Shown here one piece after another: positions 25,702-33,879 of a DNA stretch of 64,000 nt. Made by a program: the position numbers and the translations under genes. The notes beneath the pieces are model-generated. The model saw nothing but the letters and a program-made list of their open reading frames with translations, made no database searches and was not told where the DNA came from. Origin of the DNA: [Clostridium] leptum DSM 753. GTDB lineage: Bacteria > Bacillota > Clostridia > Oscillospirales > Acutalibacteraceae. Numbering within the stretch: position 1 is the stretch's first letter; every line of letters starts with the position of its first letter. The DNA lies in NCBI GenBank assembly GCA_000154345.1, contig DS480348.1:62001-126000 (forward strand). Reading direction: 5' to 3'.

Positions 25702-26511
25702 CTAGTTCCAGATGCTGAAGCCGCCGTCTACCACGATATTCGCGCCGGTCATGTAATCGCTCGCCGGGCTGGCCAGCAGTAAGGCTGCGCCTTTGATGTC
25801 AATTCCAAAGCGTCCCATCCGTCCCAGAGGAACCTTATCCCGATAGGCCTGGGAATATCCCTCCGGCTGATCGCCTTTGTCGAAAGCTCCGGGAGAGATA
25901 CAGTTTACATAAACTCCGTACTGGGACATAACGGCGGCCAGATCAATGGTGTAGCCTACAACGCCGCCCTTTGCGGCAGCATAATCCACCGGCTGCTCCA
26001 TTTTATTATGAAGATGGTAGGTACGCCGGTCTCTGGCGAGAAAAGCAGAAATGGAAGCGATATTGATGATTTTGCCGCAGCCGGCCTTGGCCATCATAGC
26101 TCCCACAGCCTTGGAACAGAAGACCGAGCCGGTCAGATTGATATCGATCAGGTTCTGAATATCGGCGGGATCCCGCTTTAAGAAGTCTCCCTCGGTTTTG
26201 CCGGAACCGCCGCCCGCGTTGTTGACAAGAATGTCAATGTGACCTTTCCACGCTAGAGCAGCGTCGGCCATTTTCTGAACATTTTCATATTTCCGCTGGT
26301 CCAAAGGCAGAGCCAGGGTATCCACATGGTACTTTTCTCCGATCTGTGCCGCGGTTTCCCGAATGGAGTCCACGTTCCGGGAGGTGATTATCACATCGGC
26401 TCCTGCTTCCGCGAAGGCGCATGCGATATCGTAGCCCAGCCAAGCGTGAGCGCCTGTTACAATGGCTACTTTGCCATCCAGCCGGAACAGCTCGAAAACA
26501 CTTCTGTCCAT
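25702..26511 (-). CDS. Short-chain dehydrogenase/reductase (SDR)
   Basis: A 269-aa classical SDR: cofactor motif TGAHAWLGYDIA, NNAGG after strand 4, catalytic Ser in INIASISAF and the YAAAKGG Tyr/Lys pair, and a C-terminal MTGANIVVDGGFSIWN. The closest recognisable types are gluconate 5-dehydrogenase and KduD-like sugar acid dehydrogenases. TGAHAWLG instead of TGGxxGIG is a slightly unusual cofactor loop. It lies between the aldolase and the binding protein in the leftward operon. Confidence 0.9.
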   Translation of the reverse strand: MDRSVFELFRLDGKVAIVTGAHAWLGYDIACAFAEAGADVIITSRNVDSIRETAAQIGEKYHVDTLALPLDQRKYENVQKMADAALAWKGHIDILVNNAGGGSGKTEGDFLKRDPADIQNLIDINLTGSVFCSKAVGAMMAKAGCGKIINIASISAFLARDRRTYHLHNKMEQPVDYAAAKGGVVGYTIDLAAVMSQYGVYVNCISPGAFDKGDQPEGYSQAYRDKVPLGRMGRFGIDIKGAALLLASPASDYMTGANIVVDGGFSIWN

Positions 26512-26590
26512 ACAGTTTCTCCTCCTATCCTTATTGATTATTATTTTTTATGAAAAGGATAAATGTTTGATTTGGTGTGAGAAAGAAGCG

Positions 26591-27439
26591 TTACAGACCT
26601 TTAAACAAACGGATTTTTTCCAGGGCCAGCTGATAGCCGGCTTCCTTCGAAGGCCCAAACAGGTTAGGAATGGTGTACTTAAAGTCCTGCGGCGCCTGGG
26701 TCTTGATATAGGTTTTACCAAAAGCGGCCACCAGCTCGGTGCAGATGTTCACCTTGGCGATACCGTGCTTAACGGCCTCCTGGACATCCTTTTCCGGCGT
26801 GCCGGAGCCGCCATGGAGCACCAGGGGAATGGAAACCTCTTTTGTAATGTCGATCAGCCTTTGAATATTGATCTTAGGAGTAAAGGTATAGAAACCGTGA
26901 GCGGTGCCGATAGCAACAGCCAAAGCATCTACGCCGGTCTGCTCCACGAAGCGAGCCGCTTCTTTAGGATCGGTCTGGTTCGCTTCCTCTTCAGAAACAT
27001 TGACAGTTCCCTCATTGCCGGAAAGCTTGCCCAGCTCCGCTTCTACCGTAACGCCGGTGCGGGAGGCGATTTCCACCACCTTGCGCGTGATTTTTACGTT
27101 TTCCTCAAAGGGAAGCATAGAGGCGTCGATCATTACGGAAGTGAACCCAGCATTGATAGCCTCGCAGATAAAATCGTAATCGGTGGCGTGGTCCAGATGC
27201 AAAGCGACCGGCACCTTGGCGTCGGCAGCGGCGATCTGAGCAATTTGGGCTAAATACTTGACGCCGTCACAGAAATCGCATTCGATTTTTCCGGCCTGTA
27301 GAATCACGGGCACATTTTCTGTTTCCGCCGCATGGATAATCGCCTGGGCGGAATCCAGGGACCAGAATTCAAAGGCACCTACCGCGTATTTTTCCTTCTG
27401 GGCGGTAACCAGAAGCTCTTTCATTGTTGTTAAAGCCAT
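26591..27439 (-). CDS. Class II (zinc) fructose-bisphosphate/tagatose-bisphosphate-type aldolase
   Basis: A 282-aa FbaA/GatY-type aldolase. It has ALHLDHATDYDFICEAI (zinc-binding His and catalytic Asp), VEAELGKLSGNEG, AIGTAHGFY and LHGGSGTPEKD, the phosphate-binding loop. Start 27439 follows AAGGAGAG; the frame is open beyond it. It would split a phosphorylated ketose into a triose phosphate and an aldehyde, the likely last step of the cargo pathway. Confidence 0.92.
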   Translation of the reverse strand: MALTTMKELLVTAQKEKYAVGAFEFWSLDSAQAIIHAAETENVPVILQAGKIECDFCDGVKYLAQIAQIAAADAKVPVALHLDHATDYDFICEAINAGFTSVMIDASMLPFEENVKITRKVVEIASRTGVTVEAELGKLSGNEGTVNVSEEEANQTDPKEAARFVEQTGVDALAVAIGTAHGFYTFTPKINIQRLIDITKEVSIPLVLHGGSGTPEKDVQEAVKHGIAKVNICTELVAAFGKTYIKTQAPQDFKYTIPNLFGPSKEAGYQLALEKIRLFKGL

Positions 27440-27453
27440 GGGAACGTCTCTCC

Positions 27454-28374
27454 TTATAAAATTTTGTGGGATTCCCGCAGGATCTCCACACATTGCTTGG
27501 CGTAATCCTCAATCCAGCCGGGAAGCTCGCCTTCGTGGGGCATAGAGGTGTTTTCACAGATGCCGCGCGATTTCAACGCCAAACCCAGCAGCCGAAACAG
27601 CGTGGAGGTCTGGGGCCGCCTGCTCATACATTCCGTGACGCAGTCCTGAAGCCGGGTGATATAAGCTTGAATTTCAGAAACCTTTTTCTGGTTGCCAGCC
27701 TGAGCATACTCCCACAGCCTGACAAAGGGAAGCGGATCAATTTGGATCAGGCTGACCACAAAGCCCGAAGCGCCGGAAAGCAAGCTTTCTCCTAAGAGAA
27801 CTTCCTTGCCCTGAAATACATAAAGGTCATCCCGGGCCTTGAAGTGATCCAACAGGGATAAAAAGCGTTCTCTATCACCGCTGGAGTCCTTGATGCCTAC
27901 TACGTTTTCGTGCTGGACCAAATCGGAGATCAGGCCTTCATCCAGCTTGACACCGGTGAAATCAGGAATATCGTAGACCAATACCGGCAGAGGGCTTTGG
28001 TCGATAAAGCGTAAAAAGATATTTTTGATTTCCTCCTGGGAGTAATCGAAATATCCGGGAGCGGTCATTACGGCGATATCGGCGCCGGCATCCGCCATCG
28101 CTTTAGCATTTTCCAGCATATCATTGAGCCCGCTCGCCATAACGCCGGCGAAAATCGTGGTATCCTCTTTTTTCGCGCTGACAGCGGCCCTGCAGATTTT
28201 GATTCGGTCCTCCCGGCCGAACCAAGGGCCTCTGCCGGTGCTGCCTAAAGCGAAGATACCCTTGCAGCCGAGGCCGGTCATCTCATTGCATACGGAAATC
28301 AAGCCTTGCGTGTCCACCTGCCCCTGGCTGTCGCAAGGAGTCACCACCGGGACTAAAATGCCAAACTTTTTCAT
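27454..28374 (-). CDS. DapA/NanA-superfamily lyase or synthase
   Basis: A 306-aa class I aldolase-superfamily protein that uses a Schiff-base lysine. The N-terminus is GILVPVVTPCDSQGQVD, with GSTGRGPWFGREDRI in the GTTGE-like position, Tyr in VLVYDIPDFTGVKLD, and the Schiff-base Lys in VVGIKDSSGD. Related enzymes act on N-acetylneuraminate, dihydrodipicolinate or 2-keto-3-deoxy sugar acids. In a sugar operon a 2-keto-3-deoxy acid aldolase or dehydratase is more likely than DapA. ATG 28374 fits AAGGTGGG better than 28380. Confidence 0.88.
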   Translation of the reverse strand: MKKFGILVPVVTPCDSQGQVDTQGLISVCNEMTGLGCKGIFALGSTGRGPWFGREDRIKICRAAVSAKKEDTTIFAGVMASGLNDMLENAKAMADAGADIAVMTAPGYFDYSQEEIKNIFLRFIDQSPLPVLVYDIPDFTGVKLDEGLISDLVQHENVVGIKDSSGDRERFLSLLDHFKARDDLYVFQGKEVLLGESLLSGASGFVVSLIQIDPLPFVRLWEYAQAGNQKKVSEIQAYITRLQDCVTECMSRRPQTSTLFRLLGLALKSRGICENTSMPHEGELPGWIEDYAKQCVEILRESHKIL

Positions 28375-28426
28375 ACGCATCCCACCTTTTCCTTGTTTAA
28401 TGTAAAAAACTGTTTCTCTATTCTAT

Positions 28427-29209
28427 CTATATTTCCGCCTGCTCTGCTAAGCTTTGCAGAAGTGAAAGAGACTGCCGCATTTCGGACAGAGGCTGCCGGT
28501 AATCAGCGGTTTCTATGCTAAGTGCTCCGCGGTAACCGATCTGTTTTAACGCCTTGATAAAATAAGCTTGAATTTCCTGGTCGTATTCCAGGGGAAGGCT
28601 TCTGCCTACCAGCGCCGCTGTGTGCGTGTGATAAAGATCATCCCCGGCGGCTAGAATACTGCTCATGCCTTCCTTTTCTACCTGCATGTGGAAATAATCA
28701 GCCAGGGCCTTTACATACGGGTGATTGATTTTCCTGGCCAGAGCCACCCCTTCGATCACGGTTTTCATCAGGTTGGTTTCCGTTCCATTGATAGGCTCCA
28801 GCACGATTACCACGTCATGCTTGGCAGCGATCTCTCCGGCCATACGGCCAAACTCCTCAAACTGCCTCCAGGCTTTTTCCATGGGGAAGCCGCCTGGAAC
28901 GTTTCTTGCCCCGCAGCTGCCGAGGACTACCGCCCGGTTTCCAAGCCTTTGTGCCCGTGACAGGGCTGTTTCGCAGTAGGCTGCGGCGGTTTTCAGATTT
29001 ACATCGTTTCCGGTGACCCGGACGCTTTTGGGAAGAAACATATTGCTGGCGAGGCAAGGAAGATTTTCCGATTTTAACTGGGCAAGGATTTTCTCAAAGG
29101 ATTGATCGGTTTCCGCTGCTATGGAGCACAGCGGCAGTTCTATGTAATCGAATCCGGCTTCTTTCACCTCCCTGATATAACAGGCAGGCGCGCAATAACC
29201 GATTTTCAT
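28427..29209 (-). CDS. Sugar phosphate isomerase/epimerase (AP-endonuclease-2-like TIM barrel), leftward copy
   Basis: A 260-aa xylose-isomerase-like TIM barrel: MKIGYCAP, FDYIELPLCSIAA, VVLGSCGARNVPGG, VIVLEPINGTETN with the metal-binding Glu, ALADYFHMQVEKEG (Asp, His), and GALSIETADYR (terminal Glu). Such proteins epimerise or isomerise keto-sugars with a divalent metal. It is adjacent to a Gfo/Idh/MocA dehydrogenase, a frequent partner. Confidence 0.88.
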   Translation of the reverse strand: MKIGYCAPACYIREVKEAGFDYIELPLCSIAAETDQSFEKILAQLKSENLPCLASNMFLPKSVRVTGNDVNLKTAAAYCETALSRAQRLGNRAVVLGSCGARNVPGGFPMEKAWRQFEEFGRMAGEIAAKHDVVIVLEPINGTETNLMKTVIEGVALARKINHPYVKALADYFHMQVEKEGMSSILAAGDDLYHTHTAALVGRSLPLEYDQEIQAYFIKALKQIGYRGALSIETADYRQPLSEMRQSLSLLQSLAEQAEI

Positions 29210-29229
29210 GTCAAACGCCCCCTTTTCGT

Positions 29230-30366
29230 TTAAACGGATTTGATTGGGGACGCTTCAATCTTTTCTTGAAGCAGCTTCCAGTACAGATCTGCGTCGATGG
29301 GAAATTCAATTGTGGAATCCGTCCAGGAGGACAGGTTCACGGCATTAATCAGAGACAGGGCGTTGATTCCCTCCGGACCGGGAGCGATCAGTTTCTCACC
29401 GTTGAGAATGGCGTTGATGACATTTTGGATAATGCCCTTGTGTGCCGTTTCTTCTCCCTCAGGACGAATCACGCGCCGATTGCAGGCGGGACGGTCGAAG
29501 CCGGTGCCGTGGTTTTCCGCTTCCGAACGGCTGAACGCAGGCTCGGCAATGACATTTTCATCAAAAATGAAGGAATCGCCGCCCTCGTAAACCAGCCGGC
29601 CCATATCGCAGGAAACCTCTAGGCGGTTGGTGCCGGGGGATTCGCCGGTGGAAGCCAGCAGCGTGCCGGTAAAGCCCTTTTCGTATTCCATAAAGACGGA
29701 AACGTCATCCTCGACCTCGATCTGATGATATTTGCCGCAGATGGATTTGGCCCAGAGCCGTTCCGGCATACCGAAAATCCAATACAAAAGATCCATATTG
29801 TGGGGACATTGATTGATCAGCATCCCACTGCCCTCGCCGGCCCAGGTGGCTCGCCAGCCGCCCAGATTGTAATAGGCCTGGGAGCGGTACCAGTCGGTGC
29901 AGATCCAAACATAACGTTTCAGAGCACCGAGCTCTCCGCTATGAACCATATCCCGGATTTTCCGGAACACCGGATTGGTACGCTGGTTATGCATCATGGA
30001 GAATACCCGGTCGGAGCCCTCCGCAGCCTCAAGCAGCTCGCCTACGTTTTTTGTATAAACGCCGATAGGCTTATCGCAGATCAAATGCTTTCCAGACTTT
30101 AAGGCGGCGATACTGATGGGAACATGGTCATAATGAGGCGTGGTAACAAACACGGCGTCGATCTCCGGATCGGCCAGCAGACTGTCGCTGTCGCTGTAAT
30201 AGCGGAACAGCCCGCCGTACTGCTTTTGAAATTTGGAAAGAACCTTGGGGTCCCGGTCGCAGATTGCAACCAATCTTCCGTTTTTCAGCTCATGATTCAC
30301 GAAAAAACCAAGGTATTTGCTGCCTTGGATTCCTACGCCAATGATACCGAATCGAACTTCTTGCAT
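29230..30366 (-). CDS. Gfo/Idh/MocA family NAD(P)-dependent oxidoreductase (copy 1)
   Basis: A 378-aa dehydrogenase, first gene of the leftward operon. Rossmann motif RFGIIGVGIQGSKYLGF, then TTPHYDHVPISIAALKSGKHLICDKPIGVYT (DKP/EKP catalytic region) and the GEGSGMLINQCPHNMDLLYWI metal/substrate region. Start 30366 is chosen because GGAGG lies 11 bp upstream; GTG 30375 is only 2 bp from it. Different subgroup from copy 2 (longer, with an extra C-terminal loop). Confidence 0.9.
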   Translation of the reverse strand: MQEVRFGIIGVGIQGSKYLGFFVNHELKNGRLVAICDRDPKVLSKFQKQYGGLFRYYSDSDSLLADPEIDAVFVTTPHYDHVPISIAALKSGKHLICDKPIGVYTKNVGELLEAAEGSDRVFSMMHNQRTNPVFRKIRDMVHSGELGALKRYVWICTDWYRSQAYYNLGGWRATWAGEGSGMLINQCPHNMDLLYWIFGMPERLWAKSICGKYHQIEVEDDVSVFMEYEKGFTGTLLASTGESPGTNRLEVSCDMGRLVYEGGDSFIFDENVIAEPAFSRSEAENHGTGFDRPACNRRVIRPEGEETAHKGIIQNVINAILNGEKLIAPGPEGINALSLINAVNLSSWTDSTIEFPIDADLYWKLLQEKIEASPIKSV

Positions 30367-30401
30367 AGGTTTCACAGCCTCCGATTTATTATTTTGTTTT
30401 A

Positions 30402-30430
30402 ATTATACATACCACTTTTTGAAAAGTCAA
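30402..30430 (-). promoter_or_regulatory. Sigma-A promoter of the leftward cargo operon
   Basis: On the minus strand TTGACT at 30430-30425, 17-bp spacer, TATAAT at 30407-30402, 36 bp before the first gene. A 27-bp palindrome lies just upstream of the -35. Confidence 0.85.
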
Positions 30431-30437
30431 CCTATTT

Positions 30438-30464
30438 TATAAAAATAGTCGGACTATTTTTATA
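30438..30464. promoter_or_regulatory. 27-bp perfect palindrome, likely operator
   Basis: Two 13-bp arms (30438-30450 and 30452-30464) around a single G; core ATAGTCGGACTAT. It sits 8 bp upstream of the -35 of the leftward promoter, which suits an activator site or a repressor loop. Confidence 0.75.
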
Positions 30465-30491
30465 TAAACCTGGATTTATAGAAATAAAAAC

Positions 30492-30503
30492 CAGTCTAAT
30501 TTT
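30492..30503 (+). promoter_or_regulatory. Regulator half-site CAGTCTAATTTT
   Basis: One of five 12-bp elements in the cargo control regions that fit C[AG]GTC[ACT][AG]ATT[AT][AT]. It lies between the 27-bp palindrome and the regulator promoter. Confidence 0.5.
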
Positions 30504-30665
30504 GCGGTAAATTCTCGTTTAAACACACCGTACAATAAAATATTTTTCTCTCCGCTTTCTTAAAAATTCCAAAATAAAATTCTTGAAAAAGCGCTTAAAT
30601 TCTAGAAATATTCAGCTTTTTTAGAAAATTTAACTTTTTGAGCCAATGGGTTGGATTTCTATAGC

Positions 30666-30695
30666 TTGACATTGCGGTTGGTTTCGGCGTATAAT
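30666..30695 (+). promoter_or_regulatory. Sigma-A promoter of the cargo regulator gene
   Basis: TTGACA at 30666-30671, 18-bp spacer, TATAAT at 30690-30695, about 110 bp upstream of the regulator start. Confidence 0.85.
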
Positions 30696-30709
30696 GATTT
30701 CAATATAAA

Positions 30710-30749
30710 AAATCGGTCCGATTTAATTTTTCCTTTTTAAATTTGACCG
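30710..30749 (+). promoter_or_regulatory. Operator sites in the regulator leader
   Basis: AAATCGG-T-CCGATTT is a perfect palindrome at 30710-30724, containing CGGTCCGATTTA (30714-30725). A second element, CGGTCAAATTTA on the minus strand, is at 30749-30738. Both lie just after the -10, so binding would repress the regulator's own gene. Confidence 0.7.
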
Positions 30750-30808
30750 ATTCCCGTTGGCCGATGATAAGGTTTCGCTCCAAATAATTGATAATGGAGA
30801 GACAAAGA

Positions 30809-31885
30809 ATGAAAAAGAAGCAGTACCGCTATTTACAAGTGAAAAAAGAACTGTTTGACTACATTCAGGGGCTTCCCGACCAGACCAGGATTCCGCCCAG
30901 AACAGAGCTGGTGGAACGGTTTCACGTTACCCGCACTACAGTGGACAGGGCTATTTCGGAGTTAATCGGCAAGGGCTATTTAACTTCAAAAATCGGCAGC
31001 GGAACCTATGTGGTAAAAGGCAAGACCAGCCCCCTGGAGCCAAACCAATCCATCGATAATTGGGGACTGATCCTGCCCAATATCGCTAAAGATTCCTACC
31101 CTGAGCTGGTCCGGGCGGTGGAGGATGTTTGTTGTGCCTCCATGATTAATCTTATTATCTGTAATACCGACAACGACAGTCAAAAGGAATACAGGTATAT
31201 GCAGAAGCTGATGAATTCCAATGTTTCCGGGATTATTATCGTACCTACGGTAAATAACGTTCTGCTGGACGGCTACCGGGAGCTGAAGGATCATGGAATC
31301 AAATATGTTTTCTGCAACCGGCGGGTCGAAGGCTTAAACGCTCCAAAGGTAGTGGGGAATGACTTTTACGGCTCCAATTTGGTGACTAAATATTTGCTGA
31401 GCAAAGGGTGGAAAAAACCGGCGTATATCTCCGTGCCCTATTATTCCACCTCGGAACAGCGGTGTATTGGCTACCAAAGCGCCTTGTGTGAAAACAATAT
31501 CCCGCTGCGGGAGGAATATGTTATCTTTTCGGAAACCGCTGGGAAAAGCCACAAAAAGCGGGGCTATGAAATGATGAAGCAGCTACTGGCCTTGCCGGAG
31601 CCGCCGGATTCGGTGGTTTGCTTCAACGATATGCTTGCAGTTGGAGTATATCAGGCGCTGGAGGAAGCCGGCCTAATGCCTGGAAAGGATATTGGAGTGG
31701 TAGGCTACGACAACACTCACATTTCTGCGGAGCTGCCGGTCAGGCTGACGACGGTTCGCTTTCCTTCCTATGAGATCGGTAAAAAAGCCTCCGAGATTTT
31801 ATTGGATATGGTCAACGGCGTAGAGTATAAGGAAAACCATACAGTAATTTTCCAACCGGAGCTGATTATACGGGACAGCTGCTGA
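30809..31885 (+). CDS. GntR-HTH/LacI-type sugar-binding hybrid transcriptional regulator (AraR-like)
   Basis: A 358-aa protein. The N-terminal ~75 residues are a GntR winged helix (LFDYIQGLPDQTRIPPRTELVERFHVTRTTVDRAISELIGKGYLTSKIGSGTYV). The rest is a periplasmic-binding-protein fold of the LacI/GalR kind (GIIIVPTVNNVLLDG, VVGNDFYGSNLVTKYLL, DSVVCFNDMLAVGVYQALEEAGLMPGKDIGVVGYDNT). Start 30809 follows GGAGAG. This architecture is that of AraR, where a sugar releases the DNA. It lies between the two divergent cargo arms and beside at least three candidate operators, so it is the likely pathway regulator. Confidence 0.92.
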   Translation: MKKKQYRYLQVKKELFDYIQGLPDQTRIPPRTELVERFHVTRTTVDRAISELIGKGYLTSKIGSGTYVVKGKTSPLEPNQSIDNWGLILPNIAKDSYPELVRAVEDVCCASMINLIICNTDNDSQKEYRYMQKLMNSNVSGIIIVPTVNNVLLDGYRELKDHGIKYVFCNRRVEGLNAPKVVGNDFYGSNLVTKYLLSKGWKKPAYISVPYYSTSEQRCIGYQSALCENNIPLREEYVIFSETAGKSHKKRGYEMMKQLLALPEPPDSVVCFNDMLAVGVYQALEEAGLMPGKDIGVVGYDNTHISAELPVRLTTVRFPSYEIGKKASEILLDMVNGVEYKENHTVIFQPELIIRDSC

Positions 31886-31960
31886 AAAGCTGACGGCTAT
31901 CATAAATTTTCATGGTGCTCATTTCGATCCAATTGGCTCAATTCAAGCCTAATTGTTCAA

Positions 31961-32004
31961 CAAAAGCGCTGGAAGAGAGAAATCTCTTCCAGCGCTTTTG
32001 TTTT
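31961..32004 (+). terminator. Terminator after the regulator gene
   Basis: A perfect 18-bp stem (31961-31978 with 31983-32000, GAAA loop) is followed by TTTT. It separates the regulator from the rightward catabolic genes. Confidence 0.9.
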
Positions 32005-32297
32005 GGAAAGATTAATCTTGAAAACTCGGCAGGGCATCTGAGAAAAGTGTAGGAAAAACGCGCTTCCGGGATTTCTGGCAATCGGTCACCCGGCTGAAAA
32101 GCAATGATCTGTCACAATTTGGCTGCTGATGGCGCCGCTGTGCAGCCGGCGGCAACGGCAGGCTGACAATATGGTAAAAGCTCAGGAGTCCAAGCTTATG
32201 GGACAGTATTCGCAGGCAAAAAGGTCTGCTTTTAAAAGGCTGAAGGACAAGCTGAGTTGGGGCGGTGAATAAATTTTAAGAAAAATTATCAGACTGC
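32005..32297. other. Intergenic region without a supported gene
   Basis: Contains only a 33-codon frame (32171-32272, Lys/Ser-rich) without a ribosome site, which I do not call a gene. CAGACTG near 32290, at the -35 of the next promoter, resembles a further half operator. Confidence 0.4.
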
Positions 32298-32326
32298 TTG
32301 AAATTAATGGTACAATCTGCTATACT
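32298..32326 (+). promoter_or_regulatory. Promoter of the rightward cargo genes
   Basis: TTGAAA at 32298-32303, 17-bp spacer, TATACT at 32321-32326. Confidence 0.8.
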
Positions 32327-32340
32327 AATTTCAAAATAAA

Positions 32341-32363
32341 CGGTCTAATTATAAATTGGACTG
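32341..32363. promoter_or_regulatory. Operator downstream of the rightward cargo promoter
   Basis: Two inverted 12-bp half-sites meet here: CGGTCTAATTAT (32341-32352, plus) and CAGTCCAATTTA (minus, 32363-32352). They match the elements near the regulator gene. Position just after the -10 suggests repression. Confidence 0.7.
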
Positions 32364-32398
32364 ATCTTTTTTAATTATATTTTGGAGGTGCATCTTAG

Positions 32399-33451
32399 TT
32401 GGAGAAGCTATTTGAACGGCCGATATTTTTTGAGCGAAATCGTGTTTTCCGCATTTATAAGGGCGGGCTGCTGTTCCACGATTTCTTCGGTGACGAGGCG
32501 AAGGATGGCAACTATCCGGAGGAATGGGTGGCTTCGTCAGTGCGGGCGATGAACCTGGACAGCACGAACGAGAAGGAGGGCATTTCTAAAATCAAGGGAA
32601 CGGAGCTTTATCTGGATGAAGCTTTAGAAAAGTATCCTCGGGAAATTCTCGGAGACTGCCCCAAATGGGACGTGCTGGTAAAGCTGCTGGACAGTGGGAT
32701 CCGGCTGCCAATGCAGTGCCATCCTGACCGGGAGTTTGCCAAAAGGTATTTCCACAGCGAGTACGGAAAGGCGGAAATGTGGATCGTTGTTGCAACCCGG
32801 GAAAACGCGAAGCTGTTTTTGGGCTTTAATAAAAAGATGAATCAGGAAGAATTTACCAAGCTGGTGGAGCGGAGCCTGACGGAAAAGGAGTGTATGACCG
32901 AATGTGTGAATGAGATTCCTGTGAAAAAGGGCGACGCCTATTTGATTCCCGGCAGAACCATTCATGCTATTGGCTACGGATGCCTGATTTTAGAAATCCA
33001 GGAACCTTCCGATCTCTCGGTATGCCCGGAATACTGGTGCGGCGACAGAAGAAGCGCTCCCTATGAGATGTATATGGATCTGGAGCCGGAAATTGCCCTG
33101 AAATGCTTTGATTATACGCTCTATGGAGATGCACCGGTCAATATGGCAAGAAAACTTCCGAGAGTAAAGGAGAGAACAGAGCATACTTTGCAGGAAATTA
33201 TCGTAAACAAGGAAGATACTCCGTTTTTTGCCGTGAATCGTGTAGAGGTCAACGGCGGAACTTTAAGCCTGACGGATTCTCCGGCGGTTTATGTCATCAC
33301 CGAAGGGGAGGGCGTGTTACATATGAAGGACGGATATGAAAAAAGGATCTCCAAGGGAGACTATTTTCTGCTTCCCCGGTGTCTGGAAGGCTTGTGCGGC
33401 CTAGAGGCTTCGAAGCATTTGGAAGCCTATGTGTGTATGCCTCCCATGTAA
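32399..33451 (+). CDS. manA: Type I phosphomannose isomerase-like cupin protein
   Basis: A 350-aa member of the ManA family, which interconverts mannose 6-phosphate and fructose 6-phosphate with zinc. LPMQCHPDREFAKRYF carries the zinc-binding His, GDAYLIPGRTIHAIGYGCLILEIQEPSDLSV the second cupin, and a C-terminal cupin (GEGVLHMKDGYEKRISKGDYFLLP) is present. TTG 32399 is the start, 10 bp after GGAGG. It is the first gene of the rightward unit behind the operator. It may act on another sugar phosphate or free sugar of the cargo pathway rather than mannose. Confidence 0.82.
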   Translation: MEKLFERPIFFERNRVFRIYKGGLLFHDFFGDEAKDGNYPEEWVASSVRAMNLDSTNEKEGISKIKGTELYLDEALEKYPREILGDCPKWDVLVKLLDSGIRLPMQCHPDREFAKRYFHSEYGKAEMWIVVATRENAKLFLGFNKKMNQEEFTKLVERSLTEKECMTECVNEIPVKKGDAYLIPGRTIHAIGYGCLILEIQEPSDLSVCPEYWCGDRRSAPYEMYMDLEPEIALKCFDYTLYGDAPVNMARKLPRVKERTEHTLQEIIVNKEDTPFFAVNRVEVNGGTLSLTDSPAVYVITEGEGVLHMKDGYEKRISKGDYFLLPRCLEGLCGLEASKHLEAYVCMPPM

Positions 33452-33879
33452 GGCTTCCGAAAACCAGCGGCCCGCATGCGCAGGAGGCGCGGCCGGCGGC
33501 TTTCCTTTGGCAGGCCGGCGGAAACAGCCGTGGATTTCAGGCCGGCGGTCCTTTCGGGTCCCGCCAAGCGCAGGTGCGTTAAAAGCGGTGACTGCAGCAC
33601 GGCGGCTGGGAGAAACGGGAGGAAAACACAGCCGTAGGCCTGAAAGCTATTTAAAAATGTTTCAGGCCTGGAACAGGCTCCAGACGGCAAACGGTCTCAT
33701 TGGAATGCGGGAGAACGCAAAAACAAAAATTCCCGACGGAAAAGGAAAGTTTTTAGAAAGTAGGAAAACCCATAAAATAAAAGGCTCCGGAGTGGGCCTT
33801 GCAAAGGAGGCGAAATTTTACCTGGCTTCGGCAGAAGGCTCACAAAAATTTTTATGTTGGCAGAAAAAGGAGATGCTTT
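33452..33879. other. 428-bp GC-rich spacer between the isomerase and AcnX genes
   Basis: No supported gene. CAGGCCGGCGG-like blocks recur three times near 33495-33550, and a perfect 10-bp hairpin (33636-33645 with 33660-33669) lies downstream without a T-run. The long frames here have no ribosome site and no family resemblance. Confidence 0.5.

Noticed and set aside
32171..32272. 33-codon ORF before the rightward cargo promoter
   Set aside because: No ribosome site, no recognisable features; recorded only as part of the spacer.
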